Source of the DNA: Phascolomyces articulosus
Taxonomy: Eukaryota; Mucoromycota; Mucoromycetes; Mucorales; Lichtheimiaceae
NCBI GenBank assembly: GCA_025677815.1
Contig: JAIXMP010000002.1
Span: 1,674,001-1,738,000 of the forward strand
Reading direction: 5' to 3'
DNA: 64,000 nucleotides
In this document: positions 50,628-63,321 of the stretch, piece after piece
Layout of the letters: each line of letters starts with the position of its first letter
Numbering within the stretch: the stretch's first letter is position 1
Program-made: the position numbers and the translations under genes
Notes under the pieces: generated by a model
What the model was told of the DNA's origin: nothing
The model's input: only the letters and a program-made list of their open reading frames with translations
Databases searched by the model: none

Positions 50628-50897
50628 TAGATGTTTAAAAGAAAGAAATAAAGAAAAAAAGAAGAGGTATAAAAAAGAGCCTACATATTGTTGTGGTTGG
50701 CCTAGTTTTTTTTAAAAATATGCACGCATGGGTGCCTTTGCCGCGTCCATATTGTAAATCCTTAGGAGAGTGGAGATCAACACAAGTCCTGCATTTAGTG
50801 TTGCACACACTCATATTTATATCTAACTCAGTCTATTACTAGCAGCACTGTTTCTGAATTGCTGTATCTTTTTATTGATTCAACTTTTTTTTTTACA

Positions 50898-53800
50898 ATG
50901 ACAAATAAGGCTTCTGGTATATTTTCATATATTATAATGTAGTTCCATTTAATTCTTCTTTTTAGTTGAATTAACTCATTGTCATATTTACTTTTATACA
51001 GTCTATATAAACTATGAAGTTGTACAAAGTTTACGATCACATTGTGAAGAAGCAAACGATTGGTCTTCGCTTGTCAATCGATTATTTTTGACATTTGGAA
51101 ATATTCATTTCTTAGCTCGTAGTTTTCTTCGGGTAACATTCATGAACTTGATAAACATATGTAATCTATTATGAATTAGAATTAAAATAACATTTTCGTT
51201 TATCACACTTTTGTTTAGAAAAAATCGATCGGTCTTGTATGTCCAGTAGAAAAACAACAAGTTCGACAAACGTTTGATATTATAAAAACTCACGTAATGA
51301 CAATGATAGAGATAGAAAGAGATTCATCCATAATGGCACATGGGAACTAATTATGATTGAGACGGGAACGAACGAATAATTATTTTTTATTTAGCTTTCT
51401 CAAGAAGTACCTTCACAACTAGCAGGAATCGCACAAGAAGCTTTACGCTATAGTGTCCGTAATAGTGAAGAGATAACACCGGAGCTTCTGAGTTCTATAG
51501 TGATTTTATTTCAGGTACACAACATTTCATTCTTTCTGTTTTACACACAAACAATTGCAAGTTATCTACTGTGAAAGTGCATTGATCCAAAATTTTTCTA
51601 TTTCTAAAAAAAGTGCCCACAATTTGTTGATGCGCAATGGCCTGATACTTTATTACCCGATTTATGTGAAGTGATTTCTGCAATGTCACCAACCATGCAA
51701 GATTTACTTGTCAAGTATCTTATTGAACCCATACCTGATTCAGAACAAACACCTGAAGCATTATTCATATTGTTACTCGATATATTTCATCAATTGATTC
51801 GAGTAAGGTTGATAGGTCGGTCACCAAAGGATAAAAAGGTTTCTCCATATCAAGATTCACCTGTGATCAATGCCACCAAATGTATCGCTATATTATGTAA
51901 GTTCAAAAAAAAAGATAAGGAAATGTCATGGGTATGGGTTGATGATAATTTCTATTATGTTATATGAGTACGAATGGATGGGCTAATTACAGTAATGATT
52001 TTATTATTATAAAGATCGATTAAACGAACAAAGGAATCTTGTATCCTATACAGCATTCTATAACGATGCAATTAATGATAATTTAGAAATTAAAATTGAT
52101 ATCCCAAATTATAAGGATCGTAAAGGGTATGTTATTCTTTTTTTAACGGCGTGTCGGATATCATTGCATATATATGTATAGAGCTGGACTAACAGATTTC
52201 TGGTCTTTGGGGTACAAAAAAAAATAGCTTTTCATTTTGCGACTTTCCATTTGTTTTAAATCCAACCGCCAAAGCTGATATTCTCAAAGTAGAAAGTGTG
52301 TTTCAGATGCGCCATGAATTACAAGATGCATTTTTCCGTGCATTATTTGAAGGTACATCATCTTTTATTTCTATTGGATGCATATCATCTTGCAACTGAT
52401 TCCAATATATATATATATATATATTATATGTACATTAAATTCCATAGGTGTCAATAGCCCATATCTTGTTCTTGGAATTCGACGTGATCATATTGTATCT
52501 GATACTTTACATCAAGTGAGTTTATAAAGATCCATATAAATATAACCACCATGTCACTTATGATATCCTTATGATATTATTAGCTTGAGCAAAAAACGAT
52601 ACATGATTTGAAGAAGCAATTAAGAGTACAATTTGTTGGAGAAGAAGGTGTGGATGAGGGTGGTGTCCAAAAAGAATTCTTTCAATTGGTGATTCGTGAA
52701 TTATTTGATCCTAAATACGGTAAGATATGATTGGAAGTAGTTGGGTTTTTACTATTGACATTTGTGTATATTAATTGAGTACACCAGACCCATGAGTAAC
52801 ATTGTATACATATATATTTGTTGTTAGGGATGTTCAAAATGAATGAAGAATCACGACTATATTGGTTTACACCCAATCCAACTCAGGATAGGGATAGTAC
52901 AGCAGAATTTAGATTGGCTGGGTTATTACTTGGATTGGCTGTATACAATAGTGTAATTCTTGATTTACATTTACCACTGGCTTTATATAAAAAATTGATG
53001 GGGATAGAAGTTGGGCTGCCTGAGTTGAAACAATTGGATCCGGTATGTATGAGAAATATCAGCTTATCCAAAAAAAATATAATACTTGATTTACTAGCAA
53101 CGGCACATTAACCTTGGATGAATGGGAACATGTAGATTTTGGGACGAGGTCTTGAGAGGTTATTAACGTTTCAAGGAGATGTTCAAGCAGAATTTGATCG
53201 ACCGTTCCAAGTGGATCTAGAATCATTTGGTCAAGTATATACATCAGATCTTAAACCTATGGGATCCAACATACATTTGACAAATGAAAACCGACATGGT
53301 ATGTATACTTGTTCCCTGTTTTTTGTAACAAATGGTACTAAACAATCAATTTAAACTATCCATTCACTTTTATATAGAATTTGTTGACCTCTATGCCAAA
53401 TTTGTTTTGAACCAATCAATACAAAAAGAATTTGAGGCATTCCGTGATGGTTTTGAACTATTGTGTCAGGATAATGCTATCAATGTAAGACCAATTTCCA
53501 CTTCTTATTATATCTCTTACTCAAAATATTTGTGAGATCCGAAAGAAGTCATCACTTGAACACAATATAACATTTTTTTCATCATGATAGATATTTAGAC
53601 CTGAGGAAATTGAGCAACTTATTTGTGGAAGTTCAGATTTGGATTTTGAAGCATTGGAAAGATCAACCGTTTACGACGGTGGTTGGACCAAAGATTCACC
53701 TATTATCAGGTATAAATATATGAACAACTATCTCAATATATCATTTTGTTTCATAATTACTGATCCATCTTGTTTGTTATTATTCTTCAATGTAGACATT

Positions 53801-54176
53801 TTTGGGAAATTGTTCATGACTTTACCTATGAAGAAAAGAAGAAGTTACTCTTTTTTGCTACAGGATCTGATCGAGTAAGCTATCATCATCATAAAGATGT
53901 TCTTTTTTTTTTTGTTGGGATAGAAAAGAAGATGAAGAAATATGGAAAAACGGGGATGCTAATTTTTATATTGGTTGTATGTGACACCAGGCTCCAATAG
54001 GTGGATTAAGTAAACTTCAATTTGTTATTGCAAAAAATGGTGCTGATTCCGACCGATTACCCACTTCACATACTTGCTACAATGTTCTTTTACTTTGCGA
54101 ATATAATAGTAAAGAGAAATTACGAGAAAGACTTTTGACAAGTATAAGCAATGCAGAAGGTTTTGGTATGATATAG
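50898..54176 (+). CDS. HECT-type E3 ubiquitin ligase (HECTD2/Hul4-like)
   Basis: Fifteen exons: 50898-50916, 51002-51132, 51219-51293, 51395-51514, 51614-51896, 52015-52126, 52228-52352, 52448-52515, 52584-52719, 52828-53042, 53136-53298, 53378-53484, 53591-53709, 53796-53874 and 53991-54176; 645 residues, all in phase. The N-terminal third ([20 protein letters not shown]) resembles the region before HECT in small ligases of the HECTD2/UBE3A group. The HECT N-lobe is clear: [55 protein letters not shown]. The C-lobe has [10 protein letters not shown] and the catalytic cysteine in [14 protein letters not shown] (Cys613), ending with AEGFGMI. The 19-nt first exon with the start codon is the least certain part. 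An alternative 3' splice site near 50965 would change only the N-terminus. Confidence 0.9.
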
Positions 54177-56393
54177 TATATATACATATACCAAGTCCTG
54201 TGTCTTCTGTTTCTATCCTTCCTACTACTACTTTTTATTATAACCTTGCATTCCTCCTCCATCAATCACTCACATACATACATTTCATCCCTCATACGCT
54301 TCGTCGTACGTACTATCATAACTAATAGCAGTTGTCAGAATATTGCTACAAGTTTGAAAAATTTGATACCAGTATTTCTTCCTCTTATATATAAAACTTG
54401 CATTTGACTTAATTTTATTTCATATATCTAGTTTATTATAATAACATTGGAAAGGTGATGGAGAGAGTGAATGGAATACTAGATATGTTTGTGATTTATT
54501 ATGAGCATTTTTGTTTACCATTGGTAATGGTATATAAAGTTATTTGCATATTAATAGATAAAGGGTAATGGCAATAAATTATGGTGGTAGATATATAAAC
54601 ATTTACAGAGAAAGAGAGAGAGAGGGAAACGAATTCCAACAATAAATAAAATTAGATAACGTCCACATTGGCGGGCAAAGAGGTACCTTACTAGATTTGG
54701 TGTAGTGATATTGCGTGCAGCAATATATCATAATTAAAAATAATATAACTTGCACCATTACACAGGCAAAAAAAAAAAAAAAACCAACGACAAGCACAGC
54801 TAGTGATTATGCTGCTTAGGTTTTTTTTTATAAAAATGGTTATTACACTTAATAAAAAAAATGTTTTTCTCACAAAACTGAGCCTATTTTACCACGGTTG
54901 GAAAATAAAGAAAATAAGCAAATTCTCTCTGACCTTTCTTTAGAAAGTGGATCCTCAAATCGGAATATGTATTTTTTTAATACGTCATGCATTCTTCTTC
55001 CTGGTATAACATTATCATTTATTACCATATGTAATATGAGACATACAAGTAAAATAATGTAAAAAAAAAAACGGTGCTTGATTTCCTCTATATATTAATC
55101 ATATTTGTACACTCTTTTTGAAAATAAAGAATTAGGTAGATGGGTAGAAATGTTACTATTATTTCATATGAAATAAATGATAATGATGTGAAGCGGAAAT
55201 ACAAAAAGATATGAAATTGTAACCTACACGTTTTACAGAATCAGCATTTTAGGCTTTTTTTAGTATTTAAACACGTTATTTCGGTGATCTTTTATTCTTT
55301 TGTATTACTTTTACTCAAGGTAAACAGCTTTTTTTTCATTTTGCTATTATACTTACTAACTAAAATACTATTACGACTATCTCCATATTATTAAGAAACA
55401 TTTCATATCTACTAATCCAATAATAATGGTCTGTAATGATTGCCCATATATTATAATTATAAATGGTTATATATATATTATAATTGACAGATAAAGATAT
55501 ATTCAAGTATGTATAAACAAAGTATGAAGATGTAGTGTTAATAAAACAATAGTTTAATCGTTCTACCTATTAAAAAAAGCTATTCTTGGAAGAAAGGAGC
55601 GATCTACTGTTACACGAGATGTTCTAAGTTTTTATAGTGCCGCGGATTTTTTATTATTTATATATTAGCCTATTACTATTCATTATATAATTATTTATTT
55701 TATTAAGTGTTTTTTTTAATAGAAACAAGATTTCTTGAATTGGGATGTGGAGTAAAAAGTTTTTATATAAAAAAATATTAAATCGACAATTGAAATTGAT
55801 AGGAGTCAAAAGGGAAGAGGAGCAAAAGTATAATAGTGAATCAATAGCAACCTTAAATGAAATATAATATGCTTGTGCACACCAACACCCTTACACAATT
55901 ATTTTGTATATTAACTTACGCCTCCTCTGTGAATCCAAGGTACAAAAAATTCATTCATTCTTCGCTCACATCCCCCGAGTTTTTTTCATCGACTTATTAT
56001 ACCTCTTTAGGCTTAACATCCCGCTCAAATAATCAGAAAAAAGAAGAGAAATAGAGTATTTCTCAAAGGCGCTTTTAATATCTGCGCTTCAATTTCAGTG
56101 GCTCGCGAAAACTTGTGTTATTTTTCTTTTCCACTTCAAAAGTTAGATTAGACTAACGATTTCTCTCTCTTCTCCGTTCATTACACACTTTCAACAACAA
56201 ACTAATACACAACTGTTACCTTCCATCCTTACGTTCTCTTTTCTCCTCCTCTTCTTCTTCTTCCCTCTTTTTTTTTTTTTTTTTTTTTTTTTACCTTTAT
56301 ACATTCTTTTTATATCCTATATTCCCCTTTCCTTTCGTTATACTCTTTCTTATACTACTATCTTTTATTTTATAATAATATTAATATCATTCA
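54177..56393. other. long intergenic region ending in a pyrimidine tract
   Basis: About 2.2 kb without a recognisable gene. It includes an (AG)-rich repeat near 54607-54625. The last 230 bases (56161-56393) are C/T-rich, with a T-run of about 20 near 56270. This probably forms the promoter and leader of the next gene. Confidence 0.5.
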
Positions 56394-59300
56394 ATGGCAC
56401 AAATTTCGCGAGGACGACGATTATTCGATATCGCATTACTTTTCTTTTGTCTTTCAATGATCTTTAGTGTCGTCTTAGCAGGTTAGAAGAACATACATAT
56501 ACCCATTACCATCATCAATCACCTAGTACATCTACACATACATACGAAAAGCAAAAGATGTTTGTTTTATTACAAACAATCTCTCTCTTTCCATCTCTCT
56601 CCACTCAATAAAAAACATTTATTTTATATACAATCATTTATTTTGGATCATAATATACTTATATATTATTACTATTATTTTTATTTAATGTAAACAGATC
56701 AAGGTCCTGAAAGTTCAACAACAGTTGCCAACTTCGGAACTGGTTTACTTCGACGTGGTCCACCTGAAGGTGGTTTTGATCCACCTAGTGATACCACTGG
56801 TAGCGATACGACTGGTACTGGAAGTGAAGATACGGGTGGTTCAGCAAGAGGTGCTTAGAAATATTATTCTCTCTTTTTTTCATTAAAAAAATCGTCTTAT
56901 ATATTTAAATTTTGGCTACAAAGAGAATCGACACTAACCAATTTTTTAAAAAAATTTTCTTAAAAAATAAAAAAAAATACTTATACGTATAGGTGGAAGC
57001 GACAGTACGGGTAGCGATCATGCAACAACAGATAATCCAGATAGTAGTAGTACTGAAACTAGCGACGATTCATCATCATCAGCAAAAGAAAACGGCTCAC
57101 CTAATACGAACGACGACTCTTCAACTTCTTCGAGCCAAGACGATGGCAGTAGTAAAAAAACCGATAGTTCATCATTATTCGACGATAGTTCGAAAGATGA
57201 TTCCGCATCATCATTGTTAGGAGGTGATCAAAAAGAGAACCAAGATGATTCTTCATCCTCTCCAGACGATCAACAAAAAGACACCGGTGGCGATTCTTTA
57301 TTCGGTGGTTATCAAAATAATGAAGATACCAAAGATACTGGGGATGATTCGTCTTCGTCTACTGGTCCCGGTAAAAGTGATGATACCAAAGATACTGGGG
57401 ATGATTCGTCTTCGTCTACTGGTCCCGGTAAAAGTGATGATACCAAAGATACTGGGGATGATTCGTCTTCGTCTACTGGTCCCGGTAAAAGTGATGATAC
57501 CAAAGATACTGGTGACGATACTTCTTCTCCTGGCACTGGTAAAGGTGAAGAAACCAAAGACATTGGCGACGATTCTTCTTCTGGCAGTACTAGTAAAGGT
57601 GAAGAAACCAAAGATAACAGTGACGACTCAACCACTGGTAGTGGTAAAGGTGAAGAAACTAAAGATAACGGTGACGATTCCTCCACCGGTACTGACAAGA
57701 GTGATGAAACCAAAGATAACGGTGATGAATCTTCTACTGGTACTGGTAAAGGCCATAGCAAAGAAAATGGTGACGACTCGTCCACTGGTACTGGAAAAGA
57801 AGATGAAACCAAAGATAATGGCGATGAATCTTCCACCGGTAAGGATGATGAGACCATAGACAATGGTAAAGATTCTTCCGCTGGTACTGGTAAAGGCCAT
57901 GGCAAAGGTGACCATGAAGGCGAACAAGGTCCCGGTAAAGGCAATGGTGATGACCAAGGCGAAGACAAACCAGGCAAGGGTAATGGTGATGACCAAGGTG
58001 AAGACAAGCCAGGCAAGGGTAATGGTGATGACCAAGGCGAAGATAAACCAGGCAAGGGTAATGGTGATGACCAAGGTGAAGATAAACCAGGCAAGGGTAA
58101 TGGTGATGACCAAGGCGAAGACAAGCCAGGCAAGGGTAATGGTGATGACCAAGGCGAAGATAAACCAGGCAAGGGTAATGGTGATGACCAAGGCGAAGAC
58201 AAGCCAGGCAAGGGTAATGGTGATGATCAAGGCGAAGATAAACCAGGCAAGGGTAATGGTGATGACCAAGGTGAAGGACATGGTAAACCATCTGAAGGAA
58301 CTGATGATGATTGGTATCCTGGAAAGCCCACCAAGCCCACCTATAGTTTCTCGTACTCATGGAAAGATGGCGAGCCTACACCCACTGCCACTGTTTCTGA
58401 AGAACCTAGTACTCCTGCTGATGAACCTACACCCACTGCCACTGTTTCTGAAGAACCTAGTACTCCCGCTGAAGAACCTAGTACTCCTGTTGAGGAACCA
58501 ACTCCCAGTTACAGTGTTTCCGAAGAACCCAGTGCATCCGCTGAAGAGCCTAGTGCATCTGCTGAAGAATCAACTCCTGAGGAACCAACACCTATCCCCA
58601 CTACCACCGAAGATGATGATGATGCATGGTGGCAGACAACACGAAGTGGTGCCAGTTATTGGACTTCGGATATAGATAATTACCCATCAGAAACAACAAC
58701 GAGCGAAACTGTTGAAGCTACAACCACTTCTTCCCCTGAAGAAGAATCTACTACCCAAAATAGCACACCTGAAGAACCTACCACAACGCCTACTGTAAAG
58801 CCTGACGATATAACATCCAGCAGCCCCCCCGAAAAAATTGAAGAAACAGCCACTACAACTGAAGAACCAGTCGCTACATCCAAAGTAGCCAACAAAATTG
58901 TAGTATCCACAACAACCGAAGAGCCTGAATTAAGTACAACTTCCGATACTCCTCCTGCTTCTGAAACACAAGAACCAACCACACCTAATCTTCAAGCCAC
59001 TACTACTCCACCGCAACAACAAACTACACAACCACCACAAGAAACAACTACTGCTCCACCTCCTACCAGCGAAACAATGGAAGCACAAGAAGTAACCACT
59101 GAAACACCTGCTGAAGAATATAAACCTACGACTTCAAGTGAAGTTGCTGCTTCATTGACCAACAGTCGTACGTATACTGTGACTTCATCTACAGCGACAC
59201 CATCTCTTGTCCTTGGTCAAAGTGAATGTGGTTCTGATCCTCGTGCTGTTGATGGTGTGTGCCCTGCTAAAGATACCTTTTGTAACGCTGCCTTGAAAGA

Positions 59301-60183
59301 ATGTCAAGATTTGATTCCTCTCGGAGAAAAATGTTATGAAGACTTTCAATGTTTCTCCTCTTATTGTTCCAATAATGTCTGTGTGAATGATCCTCATGCC
59401 AATGATGGAGAATCCATGTCAGGTGGTCAAATTGCTGGTGCTGTAATTGGTTCCGTTGTTGGTGCCTTGTTGATTGTTTGCTTATTGGCCTGTTTCCGTC
59501 GAAAACAAAAGGCTTCTGCTAGTCGTGAACAGCGTGAACTTCAACAACAACAATTCCGTGATTTGGTTGATTCTGAAGCACAACAGGCTGCTGCTACTGA
59601 AAGCCCTCGTGGTTCTCGTTTTGCCCGTTTGTCCAAATATAACTTTTTAGCTCAAGTACTTACTCCTGCTGGTGCTGCCACTGCCGGTGCTTCATCAAGT
59701 CAACATCCTGAAATGGCTCAATATCAAAACCAAGCACCTGGTGCAGGTGGTAATGAAGTGTATAACAGTTATGGTGGACTAGTCGGTGGTATGGGTGGTT
59801 CTGCTGCCGCTGCTCGTGATCCATCCTTGAATTCCGATGAAAGCCGTGAAAATCTGGAAGATTCTCACTTTTATAGTTCCATGGCAGCACCAGGACAAGG
59901 ATCTGCTAGTACACCATCGCCGATACCACCACAAGATACTGGCGTCATGCGGGAATCTGGTCAAGTACTTCCATTGGCAGATAGTAGTAGTCATACAAGA
60001 GAAATGGCCCATATTTCATATCAACCGCAATTAAATCCTGGTCCAGTAGGTTCTACTCCTGTTAATGAAGCAGATAATCCATTCCGTGATACGGTTGATC
60101 CATCCTCTTTCCAAGCAGCACAGAGTGCTGCTGCTGCTCATTATCAACAACAACCTGCTGATAAACGTTACGATTTCTTTTAA
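56394..60183 (+). CDS. large repeat-rich membrane mucin with extracellular cysteine module
   Basis: Three exons: 56394-56481, 56698-56850 and 56993-60183; 1143 residues. The signal peptide is in exon 1 (hydrophobic IALLFFCLSMIFSVVLA). Exons 2-3 encode a very long Ser/Thr/Asp/Gly-rich ectodomain. Near residues 115-290 it has 19-residue repeats (TKDTGDDSSSSTGPGKSDD and variants). Next come nine copies of a 13-residue repeat (GKGNGDDQGEDKP) and then Pro/Thr/Glu-rich repeats (TPTATVSEEPS). A compact eight-cysteine module (ECGSDPRAVDGVCPAK to NNVCVND) precedes the glycine-rich transmembrane helix GGQIAGAVIGSVVGALLIVC and the basic FRRKQK. The cytoplasmic tail is Gln/Ala/Ser-rich. A wall-spanning adhesin or sensor is the likely role, by architecture only. 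It shares its plan with the protein at 1311-2465. Confidence 0.85.
57328..57498 (+). repeat. three identical 57-nt tandem repeats
   Basis: Three copies of a 57-nt unit encoding 19 residues (starts TKDTGDDSSSS) look identical at the DNA level. They are followed by progressively diverged copies to about 57900. Confidence 0.85.
57933..58277 (+). repeat. 39-nt tandem repeat array, nine units
   Basis: The unit encodes GKGNGDDQGEDKP; the ninth copy is truncated. Units differ only at synonymous sites such as GGT/GGC and GAC/GAT. Confidence 0.88.
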
Positions 60184-61360
60184 AAATAAATAAAAATATC
60201 TATTCTTCTTTTTTCTTCTATATCATTATTTTATTATAACAGCATCATGATGTATTACCTTCTTTCTTATATTTTTTCCTTACTCCTTTTGCTCCTTATT
60301 CCTTATACACCTACTACTGTTATTTTTCAACATCTTCTCTTTCCCCCCTTTATTATCTCTTTTCTTTTATTTTCAAAACATGTATTGTTATTTAAATATT
60401 TATCATCTCTTGCTCTTCCTTAAATATATACAATTATTTTTTTACATATGGTTCAATGAGTAGCCAGTCTATTTAAAGTACAATATTTTAATTAATGATT
60501 ATAAATAATAGGATATTTAAATTTAATATGTGAAAGAAAAGAGTGAATTTTTATATTTAGCTCCAGTTGTTGCACAAAGATCGACTTGTTTTTTTTGACA
60601 GGGTTCACTTATTGGGGTGGCGGGTGAATAAGCATTCTGCAGGATTTTTTTTTAAAAAAATTATCACCATCGTCATAGCATCAGCCATTCATAAAAGTAT
60701 AAATTTCGATGGAATAAAATTCATATGATCCTCTTGTTGTTTTCGTTGGCTTTTTATTGTTATTGTTACGATTTATCCAACGATTTATTTGTTTGTTTGT
60801 TCTGTGAATTCACCATGATGATGAAAATGGTTATTTTTCTTCACATAGTAATATGATTTATTATATTAGAAAATAACCTTTCCTAATAAATGATAAGTAA
60901 TAGTAATTTATAAATGGTTTCCTTCCATAGTATTTAAAAAATGAATCATCTCAATTAAGCTTATTATTACAAAACATTTATGATTGATTTTAAGGTACAA
61001 TTTATTGATTTATATTGAAATTTAAGGTGAAATAATAAAGTGGCACAAAAAGAAATACACCATTCGGCGTCTTTGTTGCCATATTAATAATATTGGCGTT
61101 AGCCTTATAAAGCCAATCCAGAACTTTTTGTTTATATTTGCTATAAATAATGATAATAATAATAAGAGCTTGAACAATAATAACAGTAATAAGAAAATAG
61201 GGTCCAAGCCAAGACATTATATATTCATCATTTACTTTGAGTTGGATTTTTCTCTTTCTTTAACCTCCTTCTCTCTCTCTCTCTTTTTTTTTTTTTTTTT
61301 GCTTTCTCTTTCTTTCTCTTCTACATATTTTTCCTTTTTTTTTCATAACTATAACAGAAT
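60184..61360. other. intergenic with one small candidate ORF
   Basis: The left part is the 3' region of the mucin gene (T/C-rich). The right part is the promoter of the NIPA gene, with a CT-repeat and T-run at 61267-61302. A 71-residue minus-strand ORF with an ATG lies at 61002-61217. Confidence 0.5.
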
Positions 61361-63321
61361 ATGAGTGACAGACCTGGTGCACCACCCACTGCTGATGACC
61401 CATTTGCTTCCGATCCGACGAATCCTCATGCATCGTTATACAAAGCGATCGGATTGTCATTAGCTGTTGGTAGTAGTATGTATTCTATCTAATATAGATT
61501 ATTATAAATTTATTTCCATATTAGAGAAAGAAAAATAAAAATTGATGATAATCATTTTGATTTTTAGGTATATTTATCGGTTGCAGTTTTGTTTTCAAAA
61601 AGAAGGGGTTACTACAATCCATGGGACAAACAGGTAAAGTTTGAAGTTGATCCTGTATATAATTATAGAATTGGTGGTAAAAAAAAAAAAAAAAAAAAAC
61701 CAAGGGACCGAGAAGGAGGAGAAAGGGAAGAAGTGGAAGGGCAATATGACGAAGATGGATCCAATCAATCCAACAAAACAGAAAATAGCTCATATGATTT
61801 TTCTTATTCAAATAATTGTTATTATTAGCTGGAGAAGGATATGCATATTTAAAATCATACATGTGGTGGACGGGAATGATATTAAGTAAGTAAATAATAA
61901 AAAGTCATATAAAATCATGCTTCAACTTATTCTTGGCTATGTTGGGACAAATACTCAAAAAAAAAAAACTGCATAAAAATAGTGATAGTCGGAGAACTAT
62001 GCAATTTTATCGCTTATTCGTTTGCACCAGCCATTTTGGTAACTCCCCTGGGCGCACTAAGCGTAGTCATCAGGTGTGTTTATTTTATTATTATTATCAT
62101 TATTTTTAGAAATAACTAAGCCAAAAACTAAACTCTCTTTTCTTTTTTTTTCAGTGCCGTATTATCTTCTTTCTTCCTTAAAGAACGATTAACATTTCAA
62201 GGAAAAGTTGGCTGCGTACAATGTATCTTGGGTTCCATAGTCATTGTGTTACATGCTCCGGAACAAGGCACTTCCGATACGTCCATTGAAAACTTTAAAA
62301 ATTTGATGTTATCAGTCGGTATGTTAAAGAAAAAAGAGGCTATTATTATTAGTGTTATTTAATAACAATAGTAATATTGAAAATATTAATTACCGTTTAT
62401 TTCATTTGTAATAAACTAGGGTTCCTGGTCTATCTTGGTATTGCCGTGGTGGTATCATGCGTTCTTGTGTTTTATTGTGCTCCCAAATGGGGAAAAACAA
62501 ATATGCTAGTCTATATTGGTGTTTGTTCATGGATTGGATCCCTTTCCGTCGTATTCACTCAAGCGTTTGGTGCTAGTATAATCCATTCCATCACAATTAG
62601 CAATCAATTTACGAATTGGTTTATTTATCTTATTCTGGCCTTAACAGTGATTACCTTGGTGATTGAAGTCATTTATTTGAACAAGGCCTTGAATTTATTC
62701 AATACAGCCGTCGTCACACCCACTTATTACGTGTTATTTACCACCTTGACCATTGTCAGCTCTACCGTCGTGTATCGAGGATTTGATGATGCCTCGGGAG
62801 TAGACATCACCACTTGTGTTTTTGGTTTCCTTGTCATTTGTTCTGGCGTCACCTTACTACATTATTCCCGAAGTAATGATATGGCTCCCTTTTTCAATGA
62901 CCATGATGGAACCGCTAGTATTGATAGTCGGGCCAAAATGTTACCTTCCTCTACAAATCTTTCAAGTTCTTATTATGACAATGAAAAAGTATCGTTGGAT
63001 CAACAACATCCAGGTCCAGCTGAACTGTTCCCTAAACCTTTCATGAGTATTGGTCGATATTCGAGTTCGACAAGACGAAGTATAGAACAACAGTATCAAC
63101 GTAGGACATTAGATGGAGAAAATCGTCAAACATCGATTGAACTTGTAGAAGAAGAAATGCGAGAGCAGGAAAAACAAGCTCAACAACGTCGTCGTTCTGT
63201 AGAACTTCAACAGCAACAGCAACAGCAACAGCATCAATATCCATTAGAGACAATGGAAACAATTGATATTGATTCACCTCAGAATACAAAACTTGTTACA
63301 ACTGGTCGATCATGGTTATAA
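61361..63321 (+). CDS. NIPA-family magnesium transporter
   Basis: Six exons: 61361-61475, 61568-61633, 61829-61885, 61983-62073, 62155-62318 and 62420-63321; 464 residues. The hydrophilic N-terminus MSDRPGAPPTADDP is followed by the NIPA core of about nine helices: SSIFIGCSFVFKKKGLLQ, MWWTGMIL, VGELCNFIAYSFAPAILVTP, LGALSVVISAVLSSFFLKE, then LVYLGIAVVVSCVLVFYCAP and YIGVCSWIGSLSVVFTQAFG to the last helix CVFGFLVICSGVTLL. These motifs match Mg2+ transporters NIPA1-4. The C-terminal 150 residues are cytoplasmic, basic and Gln-rich with a (CAG/CAA) run. Intron 2 contains a long A-run. The open frame continues beyond the stop codon; see findings. Confidence 0.93.

Noticed and set aside
53043..53135. 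Apparent double frameshift in the HECT gene
   Set aside because: Treating 53043-53135 as one intron, ending at CATGTAG, joins LKQLDP to [10 protein letters not shown] in frame; the confusing acceptor at CTAG inside it is not needed.
57312..58360. Long antisense and alternate-frame ORFs (about 200-300 codons) over the mucin repeats
   Set aside because: They arise because a repeat length divisible by three keeps all frames open. Their products are simple periodic peptides.
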